A stretch of DNA of 64,000 nt from Carya illinoinensis (taxonomy: Eukaryota; Streptophyta; Magnoliopsida; Fagales; Juglandaceae): assembly GCF_018687715.1 (NCBI RefSeq), contig NC_056764.1:2172501-2236500 (forward strand). Reading direction: 5' to 3'. Position numbers and translations under genes: made by a program. This document shows, piece after piece, positions 1 to 12,253 of the stretch; the stretch's first letter is position 1, and every line of letters begins with the position of its first letter. The notes below the pieces were generated by a model. The model did not search any database. It saw only the letters and a list, made by a program, of their open reading frames with translations, and was not told the DNA's origin.

Positions 1-240
1 TAGACTTATTAATAATGTGGATCGGATGTAGGTTGACATTTGGATTATGGGCAACATCTTCCTCACAAAGAGGCTGGACCATAAGAGCCCACTTGCAGGC
101 CCTACCAAAACTCTGTGCGACACTCGGTGACCAACCTTCCCCTATATTCCCCTGCATTTGCTCGAGGTACCCAGCCAGCAGCACCCGAACCATCTCCCTC
201 CGATCCTGCGAGAGCCGAGCGACCCAAACCATTTCACACC

Positions 241-2396
241 ATGTTCCGTCAAGCCAGTGGCCTCTTGGCCCGATCATTTCTCTCCTCCTCTAGGTCCTGG
301 GTTCGACCATTCTCTACCGATCTCCCGGCGGCTCCGACCGCGGACTCCTCCTTCGCGGAGGCCTGGAAGAAAGTGGTACCAAACATAGAACCCCCCAAGA
401 CCCCTATCGCCTTCGTGAATCCTCGCCCTCCCACTCCCTCCTCCATCCCTTCCAAGCTCACCGTCAACTTCGTGCTCCCGTATGCCTCCGAGCTGTCCAC
501 CAAAGAGGTCAGTCTCGCCCAGATTCTTCTCCCAGAGTTTCGTTTATTATATGGTAAATCTTTGTGCTTTTGGTTTATTTTGATGTGAATTGGAGTGGGT
601 TTCGTTTTATTTTTTATTCCGAGGTCGAGTAGTACGCCTTTTGCGTCAGTTTGATGGATTGCTTTTTTTTTTTTTTTCCTGTGATTCTAAATTGGTTAAC
701 TTAATTCGAATGTTGAATATCAAACTTGTTTTTTTCCATAAAACACGGGGCTTTCGGTTAGTAAATCCAACAATGAGATCCTTGTGAAAGCATGGATACT
801 TAGAAAGTGGGAATAGGTTACTTGTGGGTTTTTTTGGATGTGTAAAGAGTCCTCAGTCTTTTTCTTACATGCTAGTCACGATTCTTCAAGTTTTACCCAG
901 GAGACAAAAATATTCTGTTTTTCGCGTTCCTTTGAAGAAGGTTAATAATCCACAAACTATTCTGATACAAAACTTCCTCTTATTCCCCCCTATTCTAAAG
1001 TTAAATTGCTTAAGCATGTTGTTTCTATAATGTGGTACCGATCAGAGGATCACACACGCACACAGATATACACTTAACTTTTTTTTATTGGCACCAGATG
1101 TCAGGAAACAATATCTCGACTAATCCCAACATGCACAGGCTTTCGGCAAGAAGTTTCCTGCAAATACACCTTTGATAATTCAAGATGAAATTCTCCTAAT
1201 CTGATGGTCCCTAAAAATTGTTTGCATCCAAGAGGATTTGAATCTTAAACCTGGAGGGAGCATACCGCCAAGACCAAGACCCTTATCACTTGAGCCAACC
1301 TCTAAGAGTTACACATATAATTTGTTCGGACATGTAGCTGATCCTCGTTATATTATCACTTGAAAAAAACTAGGTAGCACTACTTCTAGCATATTAGTTA
1401 GGCTTAGGATTTTTCATATTATCTAGGTAACTCTAAGCGAGTGAGGGGGAATACCTTAAAACCAGACATTCTTCTTTTTATAAGTATATTATATGTATAC
1501 ATTATTAATGTTAGAAAGAGGTAGTTTTCCTACTTATCAAAAAAGAAAAAATATTCTTTCCAATTCATAAGACGCTCATCATGTCCACCCCTTTTTTAAT
1601 GAAAGGAACGTTGATAACACTTGTAGAAAATTTCCTTGGACCTTGATATCTGTGGTAGTTCTTTGCAAATTTTGAAGATGAAAGGATAATGTGCTTGAAA
1701 GATGTAACCAGTGAGCTCAAATGACCACTCTTCCACTATAAGGTGGAGTGGAAGGTAGGCCATGAGTTCAACACCCATTGGGTGTGTGTATAACCTGCCA
1801 ATCAAAAGAATAAAAAGCAGAAGAAGTTTGCTTGAAAGATGTAGGACTTAATAAGGGAATAATCATGTTTTTCAGTGCATAATTGTCATTGGTGAAACTC
1901 AAATTGTATTTCTTGCTTTTCTGCCTTAGTCCAAGTGGATAACATGCATATTAATGCTGGCTTATAGAGGTAATACCTGTGCAGTGCACCCAAAGGAAAA
2001 TTTCTTGCCCATCATTATAAATCACTGTTCTTGATGTTTGTGTCTTTACAGGTTGACATGGTCATAATACCAGCAACAACGGGACAAATGGGTGTTCTTC
2101 CTGGACATGTAGCAACAATTGCAGAGCTGAAACCCGGTGTCCTGTCAGTGCATGAAGGGAATGAAGTGACCAAGTATTTCATCAGCAGTGGCTTTGCTTT
2201 CATCCATGCGAACTCATATGCAGATGTTGTTGCCATCGAGGCTGTGCCTATTGATCAAATTGACCCAAGTCTCGTCCAAAAGGGGCTCGCAGAGTTCACA
2301 CAGAAGCTGAGCTCAGCCTCGACTGACTTGGAGAAAGCTGAAGCTCAAATTGGAGTTTATGTGCATAGTGCTCTCAACTCTGCTCTGACAGGCTAA
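241..2396 (+). CDS. ATP synthase subunit delta-prime, mitochondrial (F1 central stalk)
   Basis: Two coding exons, 241-507 and 2052-2396, join in phase 0 at a GT-AG intron and give 203 residues, the usual length of the plant protein. This subunit is the plant mitochondrial counterpart of bacterial F1 epsilon. It sits on the central stalk with gamma and couples proton-driven rotation to ATP synthesis. Residues 1 to about 25 ([20 protein letters not shown]) are rich in Arg and Ser and lack acidic residues, as in a mitochondrial presequence. The beta-sandwich domain follows, with the motif [11 protein letters not shown] near residue 98 and a C-terminal helical hairpin. An ATG at 115 lies in the same frame, but 241 is preferred because it starts the presequence. 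The 1.5 kb intron holds a SINE-like relic. Confidence 0.93.
1085..1312 (-). repeat. tRNA-derived SINE-like relic in the delta-prime intron
   Basis: Read on the minus strand from about 1303, the sequence has TGGCTCAAGTGATAAGG, resembling an RNA polymerase III A box. About 50 bases on is GATTCAAATCC, a slightly decayed B box. This pair, joined by a short G/C-richer stretch, is typical of tRNA-derived SINEs in woody dicots. The body runs on toward 1085. No target duplication could be fixed, so the limits are approximate. Confidence 0.5.
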
Positions 2397-4064
2397 TATT
2401 ATTTGTGTTTATGCTCCCCTCTTGATCTAGCCACTTTGTCACTTTTTACTTCTTTATGGCTATCCTCACTGATTTTTCTCCTGGAGCCGATATTTCTCAG
2501 GACGTTTAGTTCTTTTATTTCTGCTTTGAATGTGGGTTTGGTGGAAATAATCTTGAAATATGAATTCTGGCATTCAGAAAGTTGGAGCAGAACTTCCAAG
2601 GAACGAGGATTTTTGCCTCCATTCTTTTATTCTATTCTCCTTTTGATTCAAAGATCAAAATCACCTCATCTAGTCTCTTCTTCCTTGTGTTCTGTTCTGA
2701 TACTCTTTCATTGACCCTCTTCTTCCAGCAACAGGATCCTCCCCATGTCTAATGTTCATAAATTATACCATAAAGAGACGTACCAAACTCCCAATAACCA
2801 AATTAGGATAAAAATACTCAACCCGAGCTTGTGAGGAGCCTGATTAATTGAGTTTAAAAATGTTAGCTGGCCTGTTGCCGACAAAACCTTTGAATTATGA
2901 ACATAATTTAGACCGGAAACTACATCAGAATCTACATTTGAATTCCAAACGGTATTCTGTTACGATTGACACGTTCCTAAACACCTCACATATCATTTTC
3001 AGTGCATAATTAATGCTATCAAAGCCCATTACAAGTCAATTTTATACTGGAATGTGTAAACAAACAGACAAACAAAAGGATGTTTGTAAGCTCGCATAAA
3101 GTTCGGGTCTTTTTGTGGTTGGCAGATGATTTGTAGAATCGACATAATTAATGATTGATCATATATTACAACAGCAAATAATGATAGAGATTATTAAGAC
3201 GTAAGTTAGTAAATAATCCCCCCCTTCACTAACAAAAAAAAGCAAGAGTTTATCCGAGATTTTACAAAATGAAACCAACGAACTTGTAAAAATGATTATA
3301 AAGCGTGAACAGCTTAGACAGCTATTACGACCGAAAATTTGCTGATTCATGCAATTGAAAGATTGAAACCCCTCTCTACAAATACATCAATATAAAAATA
3401 AAAAACATAAGTAGGGATAGTTGGACCACTAGTTGAGAGGGGAAGGCCAACCACTGCTATTTGTAGCAGTCCAAGCTAATACCTGCAACGGATGGCTGGC
3501 TTCTTTTTTGAGACGAGGCCAACTATACCACGCGACTGTTCTGTGACCCACCTTTATAAGATGATAAAAACTATTATAATATGTGATAATACGTAAAAAC
3601 ACCAATTAAAATGGCTTCATCCGTCTCGAGATCATAAAAAAATGAATAAATAATAAATAATTTATTAATAATAATGAATTGATTTTTCATAATAGTGAAA
3701 TAGTCTTAAACTTAGCAAATAGAGCTTAAAAGAGGCGGTCGACCTATTTATGACACGATGGGATGGGCCAATACACCCAAGAAAAATTCCCTCCTCAGTT
3801 CACTTTTGGTCATTTTCTGAGAAGCTCAAGTTTCAACTCTCTTCTATTAAAGTTAGAAATAATAGATTGCGTAACAGCAAAAATCATATGATGATATCTA
3901 AAAGGGATCCCAAACGAATTTAATTGATCATGAGCTCATGTCCAAATTAAATTTCTTTTATTAAAGAAATGCTTAAAATGATTTAATTTTAAAAAAATAG
4001 TTCTCCCTCCATTGACTTACTTTTAGTTAAATAATCAGGGAGCATCTCATTATAACTAATAATA

Positions 4065-4102
<38 letters not shown>

Positions 4103-6261
4103 CAATAATTTTACATTACATTATTGACTTTCATATGAGTTTTGTGAGTAAAAAATTTTAAATTTTGCTATATATAAGTACAGTCGTGCACTAATTTGTG
4201 TACCAATACTGATCTATTCAGACTTAAAATTTAAACTAACATTATTTTCAATAAAATTTACTTTTTGACCAATCACATCATATTAGTGTAAAGATTAATA
4301 CATAATTATGCTTACAATTATATTTTTTTAAAAATTTTATACGTAATACTATTAAATATTTATTTATTATACACTTTTTATCAATGATAAGTACGTCACG
4401 TTATATTATGAATTGCTCCCCTTACAGTAATGAAGCCCATCACAGTCTTCGTACCGTGGAGTGATCTCCACCGTCGATGCCACTTACCTAAGATAGCGTG
4501 CCAGCTCCAAGAACATAGAACTGGGAAATTGCGTCGCTGTTGTTTAAACGGGTGCCCCGTTGCACTTGCAATAATTGCGTGCGTGCTGCGCTGGTGCAAA
4601 ATCGAAGGGCACACGTGTGACGGGCACTGAGAAGAGAGCGTTAGATAGGGTGACAGGGGTAACCGGGCGACACGGGCAGTGGCTGTGGGGCCGGCAGACA
4701 AGGACCCAATGAAGCCACTAGAAAGTAAGAGCCAGCACGACCGTGCGTCACGTAGGTCCCACTGTGTTTCCTTGCAGAGGATGTGGGTCCCGGACCAACT
4801 CAGCTCCAAGGTTGGCGTTTTTATGTGATTTCTCCCTCTCTTTTGTTTTTGTTTGTTCTGTTTTGTTTCTTTTTCCATTGGGTGGTGGCGTTTGTGGGGC
4901 CTACGATTCACTATTCACCCAGTTGGGGAAAGCGACGTGTAAGAGCGGTCCATGTGGAGTCTAGAGAGATCATGAGGCGTGACGTGGGGGACCATTTCGC
5001 CACCCCCTCCCTATTATTTTCATTAACTCAATTATTGGCATAGATGTTTTCATGATTTATACATTCCACCACCTAATTTTTCCCTTTATCGCCTGTTATT
5101 CTCTCTATTTATAAATCAGCACATGTAGTATTAATATGTGCTTTAGGTGAGACTCATTTCTATTATTTCAATATCTCTTAAATCCACGTTTGCCAATAAA
5201 TTCCCGAAACAAATAATTAGTTCTGCAACACAATTATTAAAAAATAAGTGTCATTATTTTAAAGAAATTTTATAAAAATAAACTCACAAACTGATATAAT
5301 TTTATATGATATGTTATATTTATTTTATGATAAAAATAATTTTATAATTTAATACATCATATCAAATTAAATTAATTTATAAATTTTTTTGTATGAATTT
5401 TTTTTTACAATTAAAACATTTCTTTTATTAAAATGTAAAAGATTTTGTTAAGCTGGCAAAGTGAATTTGAGTTTAGATGGTAGGTGACGAGGGGAGGGAA
5501 CATGAAAGTTGAATCTTAGAGGAAGTTTCCATGTTGTTACTTTCCAAGCTCTAAATGCTGGCCGACATGCTCTGGTTCAGATTAAAATATGTCTAGGAAA
5601 AGCAAAGATTCCCACTTTTTTCTACTTTGAGTAAAGCAATTTTGTGTCCTTTAATCTTTAGATTAAATCTGGAAAAGGGGGTGGGAAAAAAAAAATATAA
5701 AGGTTCCATCGTTCTGTAACTTCAAAATCCCATTACATCGAGGTATTAAATAAATGTACGGAAAACTATTCTTAATACCTAGACATTGGTCTTAGATCTC
5801 CATAGGTATCGTCTAGGTGAAGTGAACCAAATACCAAACTTCATGGCTGTACTACAAATACCCAAAATAGAAGGGACCAAGCAAAAAAATAAAAAATAAA
5901 AAAATAAAAGAAAAGAAAAGAGGGAGATGCGTGTACTTCAGCCAATGGATTCATTCCCACTGAATCTCAAAACCACCATTGTAGTGTGTACTCTTTTTTA
6001 TTTAAAAAAAAAAAAAGAGCTTTAACTTAGTATTAAGGAACTAATTGGAGCAGACCATCTGTCCACGGTGATCCATGTAGCAACTGATTGTACCAAGTCA
6101 AGACAACCTGTTGAAGTCTTTATATTTGCCCACTCTGCCTGTGTATTCCCCTCCCTCTCAGCATTCATTTCACTCTTTAAAGGTCCTAGCTTTTTTCCTT
6201 GTTAATTCAGTGAGTTAAGAATCTGCATCTCTATAGTTTCTTCAATACGAGATCGGGCATC
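2397..6261. other. intergenic spacer between delta-prime and FLZ genes
   Basis: AT-rich spacer of 3.9 kb. It begins with the 3' untranslated region of the ATP synthase gene and includes an (AT)n run at about 4067-4097. A locally GC-richer block at 4420-5040 has several ACGT-core motifs. An A-rich stretch lies at 5885-5930. The last few hundred bases are the FLZ promoter and leader, with a possible TATA element (TTTATATTTG) near 6119. I see no gene; the longest ORF (minus strand, 4396-4911) is low-complexity and unlike any family I know. Confidence 0.6.
4610..4990. promoter_or_regulatory. cluster of ACGT-core (G-box/ABRE-like) motifs
   Basis: In 380 bases there are four ACGT cores: the palindrome CACACGTGTG at 4610-4619, CACGTA near 4749, GACGTGTA near 4934 and GACGTGGGGG at 4981-4990. 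These match G-box or abscisic acid response element cores bound by plant bZIP and bHLH factors. The block is GC-richer than its surroundings and lies about 1.3-1.6 kb upstream of the FLZ gene. Control of that gene is inferred from position only. Confidence 0.35.
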
Positions 6262-6860
6262 ATGTTCCATTCCAAGGGATCTGAAGATCATTACAGCGAG
6301 TCCCACTTCCTTGAAGCTTGTTTCCTTTGCCGGAAACCGCTTGGTTTGAACAGTGACATCTTCATGTACAGGTTAGCTTGCCTATTTTTATTGGTGTTTT
6401 CATACACTTTCTTGATCATCTTAATCCTCCGATGTTGGTTTCTTCTACACGCAATTATTTACACATATAAATTGATTTGATTGGATTTGCCCGGCTGTCA
6501 CGATGTTGTAATGAAAAAGTATAGATCCAGTGAACCTAGCTAGAGATGTTAGAATCTGAACTCGTGAAGTTGCTATAATCCCAGTTCTTCCAATTAACAG
6601 TTTCTTTGAATTCTGTGATTATTTAGAATAGATTCTGATGGGTATTTGTGTGTGGGAAATTTTGCAGAGGTAACACACCCTTCTGTAGCAAAGAGTGCAG
6701 GCATGAACAGATAGAGATTGATGAGGCCAAAGAGAAGAAGAGCTGGAAGCTTTCTCCTTCTTCAGCCCCTTCTTCAAATAGAACCGTCAGAAAATCAGAC
6801 ACCAACAAGGATTCCACTCCAAGCAAGGCTGTACGGACGAGCACGCTTGTGGTGGCCTGA
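6262..6860 (+). CDS. FCS-like zinc finger (FLZ, formerly DUF581) protein
   Basis: Two exons, 6262-6371 and 6668-6860, are joined through a codon split after two bases (AG|A, Arg). They encode 100 residues. The FLZ domain spans about residues 17-55: CFLCRKPL supplies the first Cys pair, then [16 protein letters not shown] supplies the FCS signature and second pair, followed by RHEQIEIDE. The intron cuts the zinc finger just before its second half. FLZ proteins are small plant adaptors that bind SnRK1 kinase subunits through this domain and respond to sugar and abscisic acid. The tail is Ser/Lys-rich and probably disordered. The start is the only ATG in frame that leads into the domain. The family is certain; the subfamily member is not. 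Confidence 0.92.
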
Positions 6861-9586
6861 TCTCTACATGCTGTATAGCAGAGTAAATGGTCTTTCAGAT
6901 TTGGAAAAAAAAAAAAAAAAATCCGCGTGAAAGTTCGTGGAGGACAAAGATGGATCTATAGGGATCTGCGTCTACTCTTTGTAAAGCAGTAGAAAGCGGT
7001 GGACATGCTTAGATCGATGCGGGTTTGACACGGCCTAAGAGGATGCATGCCCACTGGAGATTCTGCGATCAGATCTTTGTTTAAAGCCTTTTCTTTTCAA
7101 ATTTTGAGGCGATGGTATATCAATGAAGAGACTTTTTCTCGAATAATTGTACACTGTAGTTATGGGTTTCTTTCTGCTGCTGCATATTCTCCGGTTTCTT
7201 CCTTCAAATCCATTTGTGTAGAACTCCTCCTGGCTTCAAGGGGCCGCTATTGGACGATGCTACACTTACCGTTGGTGGCTCCCGCTGGGAGTCACCGTTA
7301 AGCTTAAAAAAGGTTTTTTCTTTTTGTTTTTTTTTTTTTTCAAATTATTTTTTAATACTTTTAAATATTTTTAAAAAAATAAAAAATTTATATTAATATT
7401 AAAAAAAATTTTCTTAATCATTAAAAAAAATAAAAAATAAAAAAATAAAAATTGGCCATTGGTGGCCCCCAGCGGGAGCCACCAGCGGTGGCCTTAGTAT
7501 TATTCTTGTTGTCATTGTTAAAGTAGAAATATTTTTTGCAGTCGGCAGATACAGTCAGTTGTAAAAAAATGAATTAATATGGGACTTATATGAAAAAAAA
7601 ATTATTTTTATAACTTTTTTTTATTCACATAAGTCCTTCTGAATATAAAAAAAAAATTATAATTTTTTTTATTCATTCTGTATAGTCGACTGTACGTCGA
7701 TTACATTTACCAACTGTACGTAGCAAAGCTCTTGTTAAAGATCATTGAGACGTCACAAAAAGGTGTAAAAAGTTATTTTTTTTACAAAAAGTATTTGTGG
7801 TAATAAGTGGCGTGTGCAGTCATGCTCATGGCAGCTGATTTTCTCCAAAATTTAGGTGGGAGTGGTAGATGGCATCGCTGTAGCAAGTAGCGAGCACTTG
7901 TGGGTGTATGTATTATGATCATCAAATTCAAGCAAATCTAAAAAAAAAAAAAAAAAAAGGAACAGTTAGTAATGTTTCATGACTCTGATAAGACGTAAAT
8001 CTTAAAAAAAAAGAGGAGAAAACTTCCGCAAAAGATGGATAAATCAAAAGATATATAACTGAACAGAAACGCTTTGGGCCGGTGCCTCCTGTAACAAGCT
8101 ATTATCGGAGATGAATAAGAAGTTGACATGTAAGGGTTATATAAGAAACCGTATTCGATGCATAGCACAGGGGATCAACTCTGCTATCTCATCCATCGAA
8201 AAAGAAAAAAAGAAAAAGAACTCTGCTGTCTCTCTCTCTTCCCGCTCGAACTCAGTACTCTCCAAACTCAATCTCTCCTTCCTCCCCAACCCATCTCAGA
8301 CGCAAGGCAACTACCCATCGAATGCTCAGCCCCCAAGCGACGTAACCACCAAAATCATAGCCCGACGTTATTCTCCGCTACCTCCTTCACGTTCAAGCCG
8401 CTCAACACTCCATTATCAAGCAGCAGCTCTTGTTGGTTACGACCACAACGAATGGTAGCAGCTGAGTTTTTCTGTCCGTAGCCCAGCCATACACCTTGTC
8501 TTTCAGCTTCACATAAACTCCCTTGGCAGTCGCCCTGCCTCACACGGAAACCATCAAGCATGAACCACCCGTTCGCTGCAAAACAGCGAGCAGATCACCA
8601 TTACCCAGCCACCACTTGCGGGAGGTTTTACACCTCTGTTTTAATGATAAGAAACAGAGCAGCTTGTTCTCCTAGTTTCGGATCATGTAGCCGCCACCAG
8701 CAACTGCAGTGAGATTCAACGATGCCGTCTAGCCACCGCGTCTACCTTGCTTCTTCCTGCAGCAAATGTGGAGTCAGACTCCTTTTCGTGCTTTGGGCTT
8801 TTATTGTTTGCAGATATTGGTAGTCATGTACTTCTATAAATTTCTTGGGCAGGTAGTGACGACGTGGAGGAATCTGGCACCGTGGGTGGCTGAGTTGTGG
8901 CTCAACGTGGAGGGATGTGGATAGAGAAAGGATCTAAATGATGGACGGGGAATGAAATAATGAAGAGAAAATCAAAAAACAAAAGAGATTCAAATTGCCG
9001 AGACGGGAGATGGCGGAGATTTTGGTGGAATGATTTTTGGAATGTGCAAAAAGGGAAAATGAAAACCGTCGGTAAGATAAAATGCATAAGGGAAGAAGAA
9101 GCTCACCTCAAACCACGTCGTCGGGTATGGCTGCGAAAATCGGTAAGAAATAAAAAGATTGGGAAAGTTTCTCGAGGCTGGGGGAAGCTGGAGGGAAAAG
9201 AAAGAGAAGAGAGAAAAGAAAAGAATCCAATGAGTGTTTCCTTGCAGCACCGCACATTAGATGTGAATGGTTCTCCTACGTGGCTGTCATCTATTGGCTT
9301 CCATTGAAATAGGATTATAGGAGCCAACTGTTAGAAGTTATTCTCATATCTGAATTTTTCTATTAAACCCCTTCCATAACAAGGCAAGCCCACATACTTC
9401 GCAATGCCATAACGTTGCTGAGTAGGCCCATTGCGTCACAACATTTTCAAAAGAAAAGGTCCGTTTTTGCAAAACTAGACCCCAAATTCCCAAACACACC
9501 CCCCGAAGAAATAAGACCAAAAAAAACAAAACCATTCTCCCGGTGCCAAAAAAACCTCCTCCGACCACGATCCGCGGCAGCCTCGG
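6861..9586. other. intergenic spacer between FLZ and PPR genes
   Basis: This holds the FLZ 3' region, a foldback element at 7257-7498, a second looser inverted structure with poly-A/T stretches at about 7530-7700, and an A-run at 7939-7957. The stretch 8200-9300 is richer in C, T and G and looks transcribed, with ORFs of 60-115 codons on both strands. None has a domain I recognise and they lack clear splice-joined continuations. The last 200 bases are the PPR promoter and leader. Confidence 0.5.
7257..7498. mobile_element. foldback MITE with GC-rich arms
   Basis: The left arm (about 7257-7300) and right arm (about 7453-7498) are inverted copies that share GGTGGCTCCCGCTGGG. Each arm is itself nearly palindromic (GGTGGCTCCC...GGGAGTCACC). 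Between them are about 150 bases of poly-T and poly-A sequence. There is no coding capacity. Size and structure fit a miniature inverted-repeat element; the superfamily and target duplication are unresolved. Confidence 0.6.
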
Positions 9587-12253
9587 ATGTCTGCTAATGT
9601 GCGCTGCGTGGTGCGCAACACTCTCAAGGTACATTCTTCCTTTCGAACCCTTGCTGTTTTCAATCTTACTCTTCTCCCCAAAACCCAAACCCTTAAACCC
9701 TCACAATCTGCCTCCTTTAACTCTTCATCTTCGACTTCTAGTTATCAAAGTTTTGATTTTTTGGAACAATTTTTGCCTCGTACCGCTTCAAATTCGAGTG
9801 ATTTTGGTTCCATTAATTCAAATGAGCGGCGAAGAATAGCTGTAGGGTTATCCAAGATCATCAAAGAGCGACAAGGCTTTGTATTGAGGGGATTTTCGCA
9901 GAATTTTTGCCCTTTTTTCTTAGTTAAGATAATGAAACTGTTTGGAAACAGAGAAACCGCGTTTGCCTTCTTTAAATGCGCGTTTCGGGATTGTTCCGAG
10001 GGGATTGTCCGGTTGTGTTGTGTTGCTGCGCATATTTTAGCAGCGGAGGACCTTCGGTTTCTCGCACAAGACATGGTCTCGTGGATAATTAAGAGAATTG
10101 GGGCTGGAAGGAGTGAGGAATTGGTGGAATTTATGTGGAAAGGTCACCATGAATATGAGTCCGATTACTCAATTCTAGACACGTTGATGAGGTGCTTTGT
10201 GAATGTGGAAATGGATAAGGAGGCATTGGGGGTTTTGGATAGGATGAGGAAGGGAGGATTGAGGCCGAGTTTATCGGCCCTTTCAATTCTATTCACGTTG
10301 TTGCTTAGAGTTGGTGATTATGGTAGCGTGTGGAAGATGTTTAGGGATATGGTTTGTAAAGGGCCTCGCCCTTCTACTTATACTTTTAACGTTCTGATTC
10401 TGGGCTTTTGCAGAAAAGGTATGGTTAGAACTGGAGAGAGTTTGTTACATGTGATGGGGAAATTTCGGTGCGAACCCGATGATTTTACATATAACATTAT
10501 GATCAATGCATACTGCATAAGGGGATGGACATCAGATGCACTTAGTTGGGTGCATTTGATGTCCACAAGGGGTTGTAAGCCGAGTGTTGTAACATTTAAT
10601 ATGGTGATAAATACCTTGTGTCAGGAGGGAAATGTGGTGCAAGCAAGGCAGCTCTTTGATGGAATTCAAGATATGGGTGTCTCTCTGACTACCACCATAT
10701 ATAACACTTTACTGGATGGGTATGTTAAGGCAAGGGACATGGATCAGGCAAGCATGCTTTATGAAGAAATGAGGAAGAGGGGCATATCTCCTAATGGGAT
10801 AACCTTTAATATTTTGGTTGCAGGGCATCTCAAGTATGGAAGACAAGAGGATGGTGACAGGTTGTTAGCGGATATATCTGTTCCGGGATTGTTCCAGGAC
10901 TGTTCACTCTATGATATTTCAGTTGCAGGGCTGTGTTGGGCAGGTCGGTTGGACGAGGGCACAGAGTTCTTAGAGGATATGCTTGAGAAAGGAATAACTC
11001 CAAGCGTGATTGCTTTTAACTCAATTATAGCAGCTTATAGCAGAGCTGGGTTGGGAGCAAAGGCCCATGAGACGTATGAAACTATGGTTAGATACAATTT
11101 AACTCCTTCATCTTCCACATGCAGTTCTTTGCTACTGGGTTTGTCCCGGAACGGGAGCCTGCAAGAAGCCAGAGAGCTCTTGTATAAGATGATAGAGAAG
11201 GGTTTTCCCATCAATAAAGTGGCCTACACAGTGCTTTTGGATGCATATTGCAAGATAGGAGATCTGGAAGGAGCTCAAAGTTTGTGGAATGAGATGGTAG
11301 AAAGAGGGGTATCTCCTGATGCTGTTGCCTTTTCAGCTTTTATAGATGGACTTTCTAAAGCAGGTCTGGTGGAGAAGGCATATGATGTGTTCTTAGAAAT
11401 GTTAAGGAAAGGATTTGTGCCAAATAATTTTGCATATAATTCTTTGATTGGTGGGTTTGTGAACCAAGGGAGGCTGAATGAAGCATTAAAATTGGAGAGG
11501 GAGATGAGGCAAAAGGGACTTCTTCCAGATATATTTACCTCCAATATGATCATTAATGGGCTTTGTAAACAGGGTAGAATGAAGTCAGCAATCAATGCCT
11601 TCATGGACATGCAGCGGACCGGGTTGTACCCGGATATTGTCACGTTCAACACTTTGATTGGTGGTTTTTGTAAAGCATTTGATATGGTTAATGCAGATGA
11701 GTTTGTGGATAAAATGTATGCCAGTGGCTGGGACCCAGATATCACAACGTATAATATTCGCATTCATGGTTTCTGCAGCAGTCGAAAAATGAATCGAGCG
11801 GTAATGATGTTGGATGAGCTTGTTACAGCAGGTATTGTTCCAGATACAGTAACATACAACACCATGATTAATGGCATTTGTAGTGATATACTGGATCGTG
11901 CCTTGATTTTAACTGCAAAACTTCTTAAGATGGCTTTTGTTCCGAATGTAGTTACAACCAATGTGTTGTTGTCTCACTTTTGCAAGCAGGGGATGCCTGA
12001 GAGGACCTTAATGTGGTGTCAGAAGTTGAGTGAGATCTCATTTGATTTTGATGAAATTACCTTTAGAATAATGGACAGGGCCTACAGTAATATACAAGAA
12101 GATGAAGAGCTTTCCAGAGAAACATCTGCAAAGAACCTCTTTCTGGATTTCCTCATGTACATTACATATGATTATTTTTATAGAAACAGACCTCACAGAG
12201 ATACAAATCAGAATTCTCTTAAACTAATTAGAAATGGTTTTGATGGAGCATGA
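9587..12253 (+). CDS. pentatricopeptide repeat (PPR) protein, P class
   Basis: A single uninterrupted ORF of 888 codons; lack of introns is typical of plant PPR genes. About 17 tandem 35-residue P-type repeats run from near residue 215 to 840. Each has the usual core, for example PSTYTFNVLILGFCRKG, PDIVTFNTLIGGFCK and PDTVTYNTMINGIC. Such repeats bind single-stranded organellar RNA one base per motif. The first 80 residues are rich in Arg, Ser and Thr with few acidic residues, which suggests a mitochondrial or plastid presequence. There are no E, DYW or SMR domains after the repeats, so the protein probably acts in RNA stability, splicing or translation and not in editing. The start at 9587 is the first ATG in frame. 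Which family member it is cannot be said by eye. Confidence 0.93.
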   Translation: MSANVRCVVRNTLKVHSSFRTLAVFNLTLLPKTQTLKPSQSASFNSSSSTSSYQSFDFLEQFLPRTASNSSDFGSINSNERRRIAVGLSKIIKERQGFVLRGFSQNFCPFFLVKIMKLFGNRETAFAFFKCAFRDCSEGIVRLCCVAAHILAAEDLRFLAQDMVSWIIKRIGAGRSEELVEFMWKGHHEYESDYSILDTLMRCFVNVEMDKEALGVLDRMRKGGLRPSLSALSILFTLLLRVGDYGSVWKMFRDMVCKGPRPSTYTFNVLILGFCRKGMVRTGESLLHVMGKFRCEPDDFTYNIMINAYCIRGWTSDALSWVHLMSTRGCKPSVVTFNMVINTLCQEGNVVQARQLFDGIQDMGVSLTTTIYNTLLDGYVKARDMDQASMLYEEMRKRGISPNGITFNILVAGHLKYGRQEDGDRLLADISVPGLFQDCSLYDISVAGLCWAGRLDEGTEFLEDMLEKGITPSVIAFNSIIAAYSRAGLGAKAHETYETMVRYNLTPSSSTCSSLLLGLSRNGSLQEARELLYKMIEKGFPINKVAYTVLLDAYCKIGDLEGAQSLWNEMVERGVSPDAVAFSAFIDGLSKAGLVEKAYDVFLEMLRKGFVPNNFAYNSLIGGFVNQGRLNEALKLEREMRQKGLLPDIFTSNMIINGLCKQGRMKSAINAFMDMQRTGLYPDIVTFNTLIGGFCKAFDMVNADEFVDKMYASGWDPDITTYNIRIHGFCSSRKMNRAVMMLDELVTAGIVPDTVTYNTMINGICSDILDRALILTAKLLKMAFVPNVVTTNVLLSHFCKQGMPERTLMWCQKLSEISFDFDEITFRIMDRAYSNIQEDEELSRETSAKNLFLDFLMYITYDYFYRNRPHRDTNQNSLKLIRNGFDGA

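Noticed and set aside
4396..4911. 171-codon minus-strand ORF upstream of the FLZ gene
   Set aside because: Low-complexity Lys/Asn start, no domain, no splice continuity and no matching leader; it lies in a GC-richer block where long ORFs arise by chance.
8111..8561. Overlapping ORFs on both strands, C/T-rich region before the PPR gene
   Set aside because: No presequence-plus-domain structure, no partner exons and no recognised family; may be a leader or spacer.
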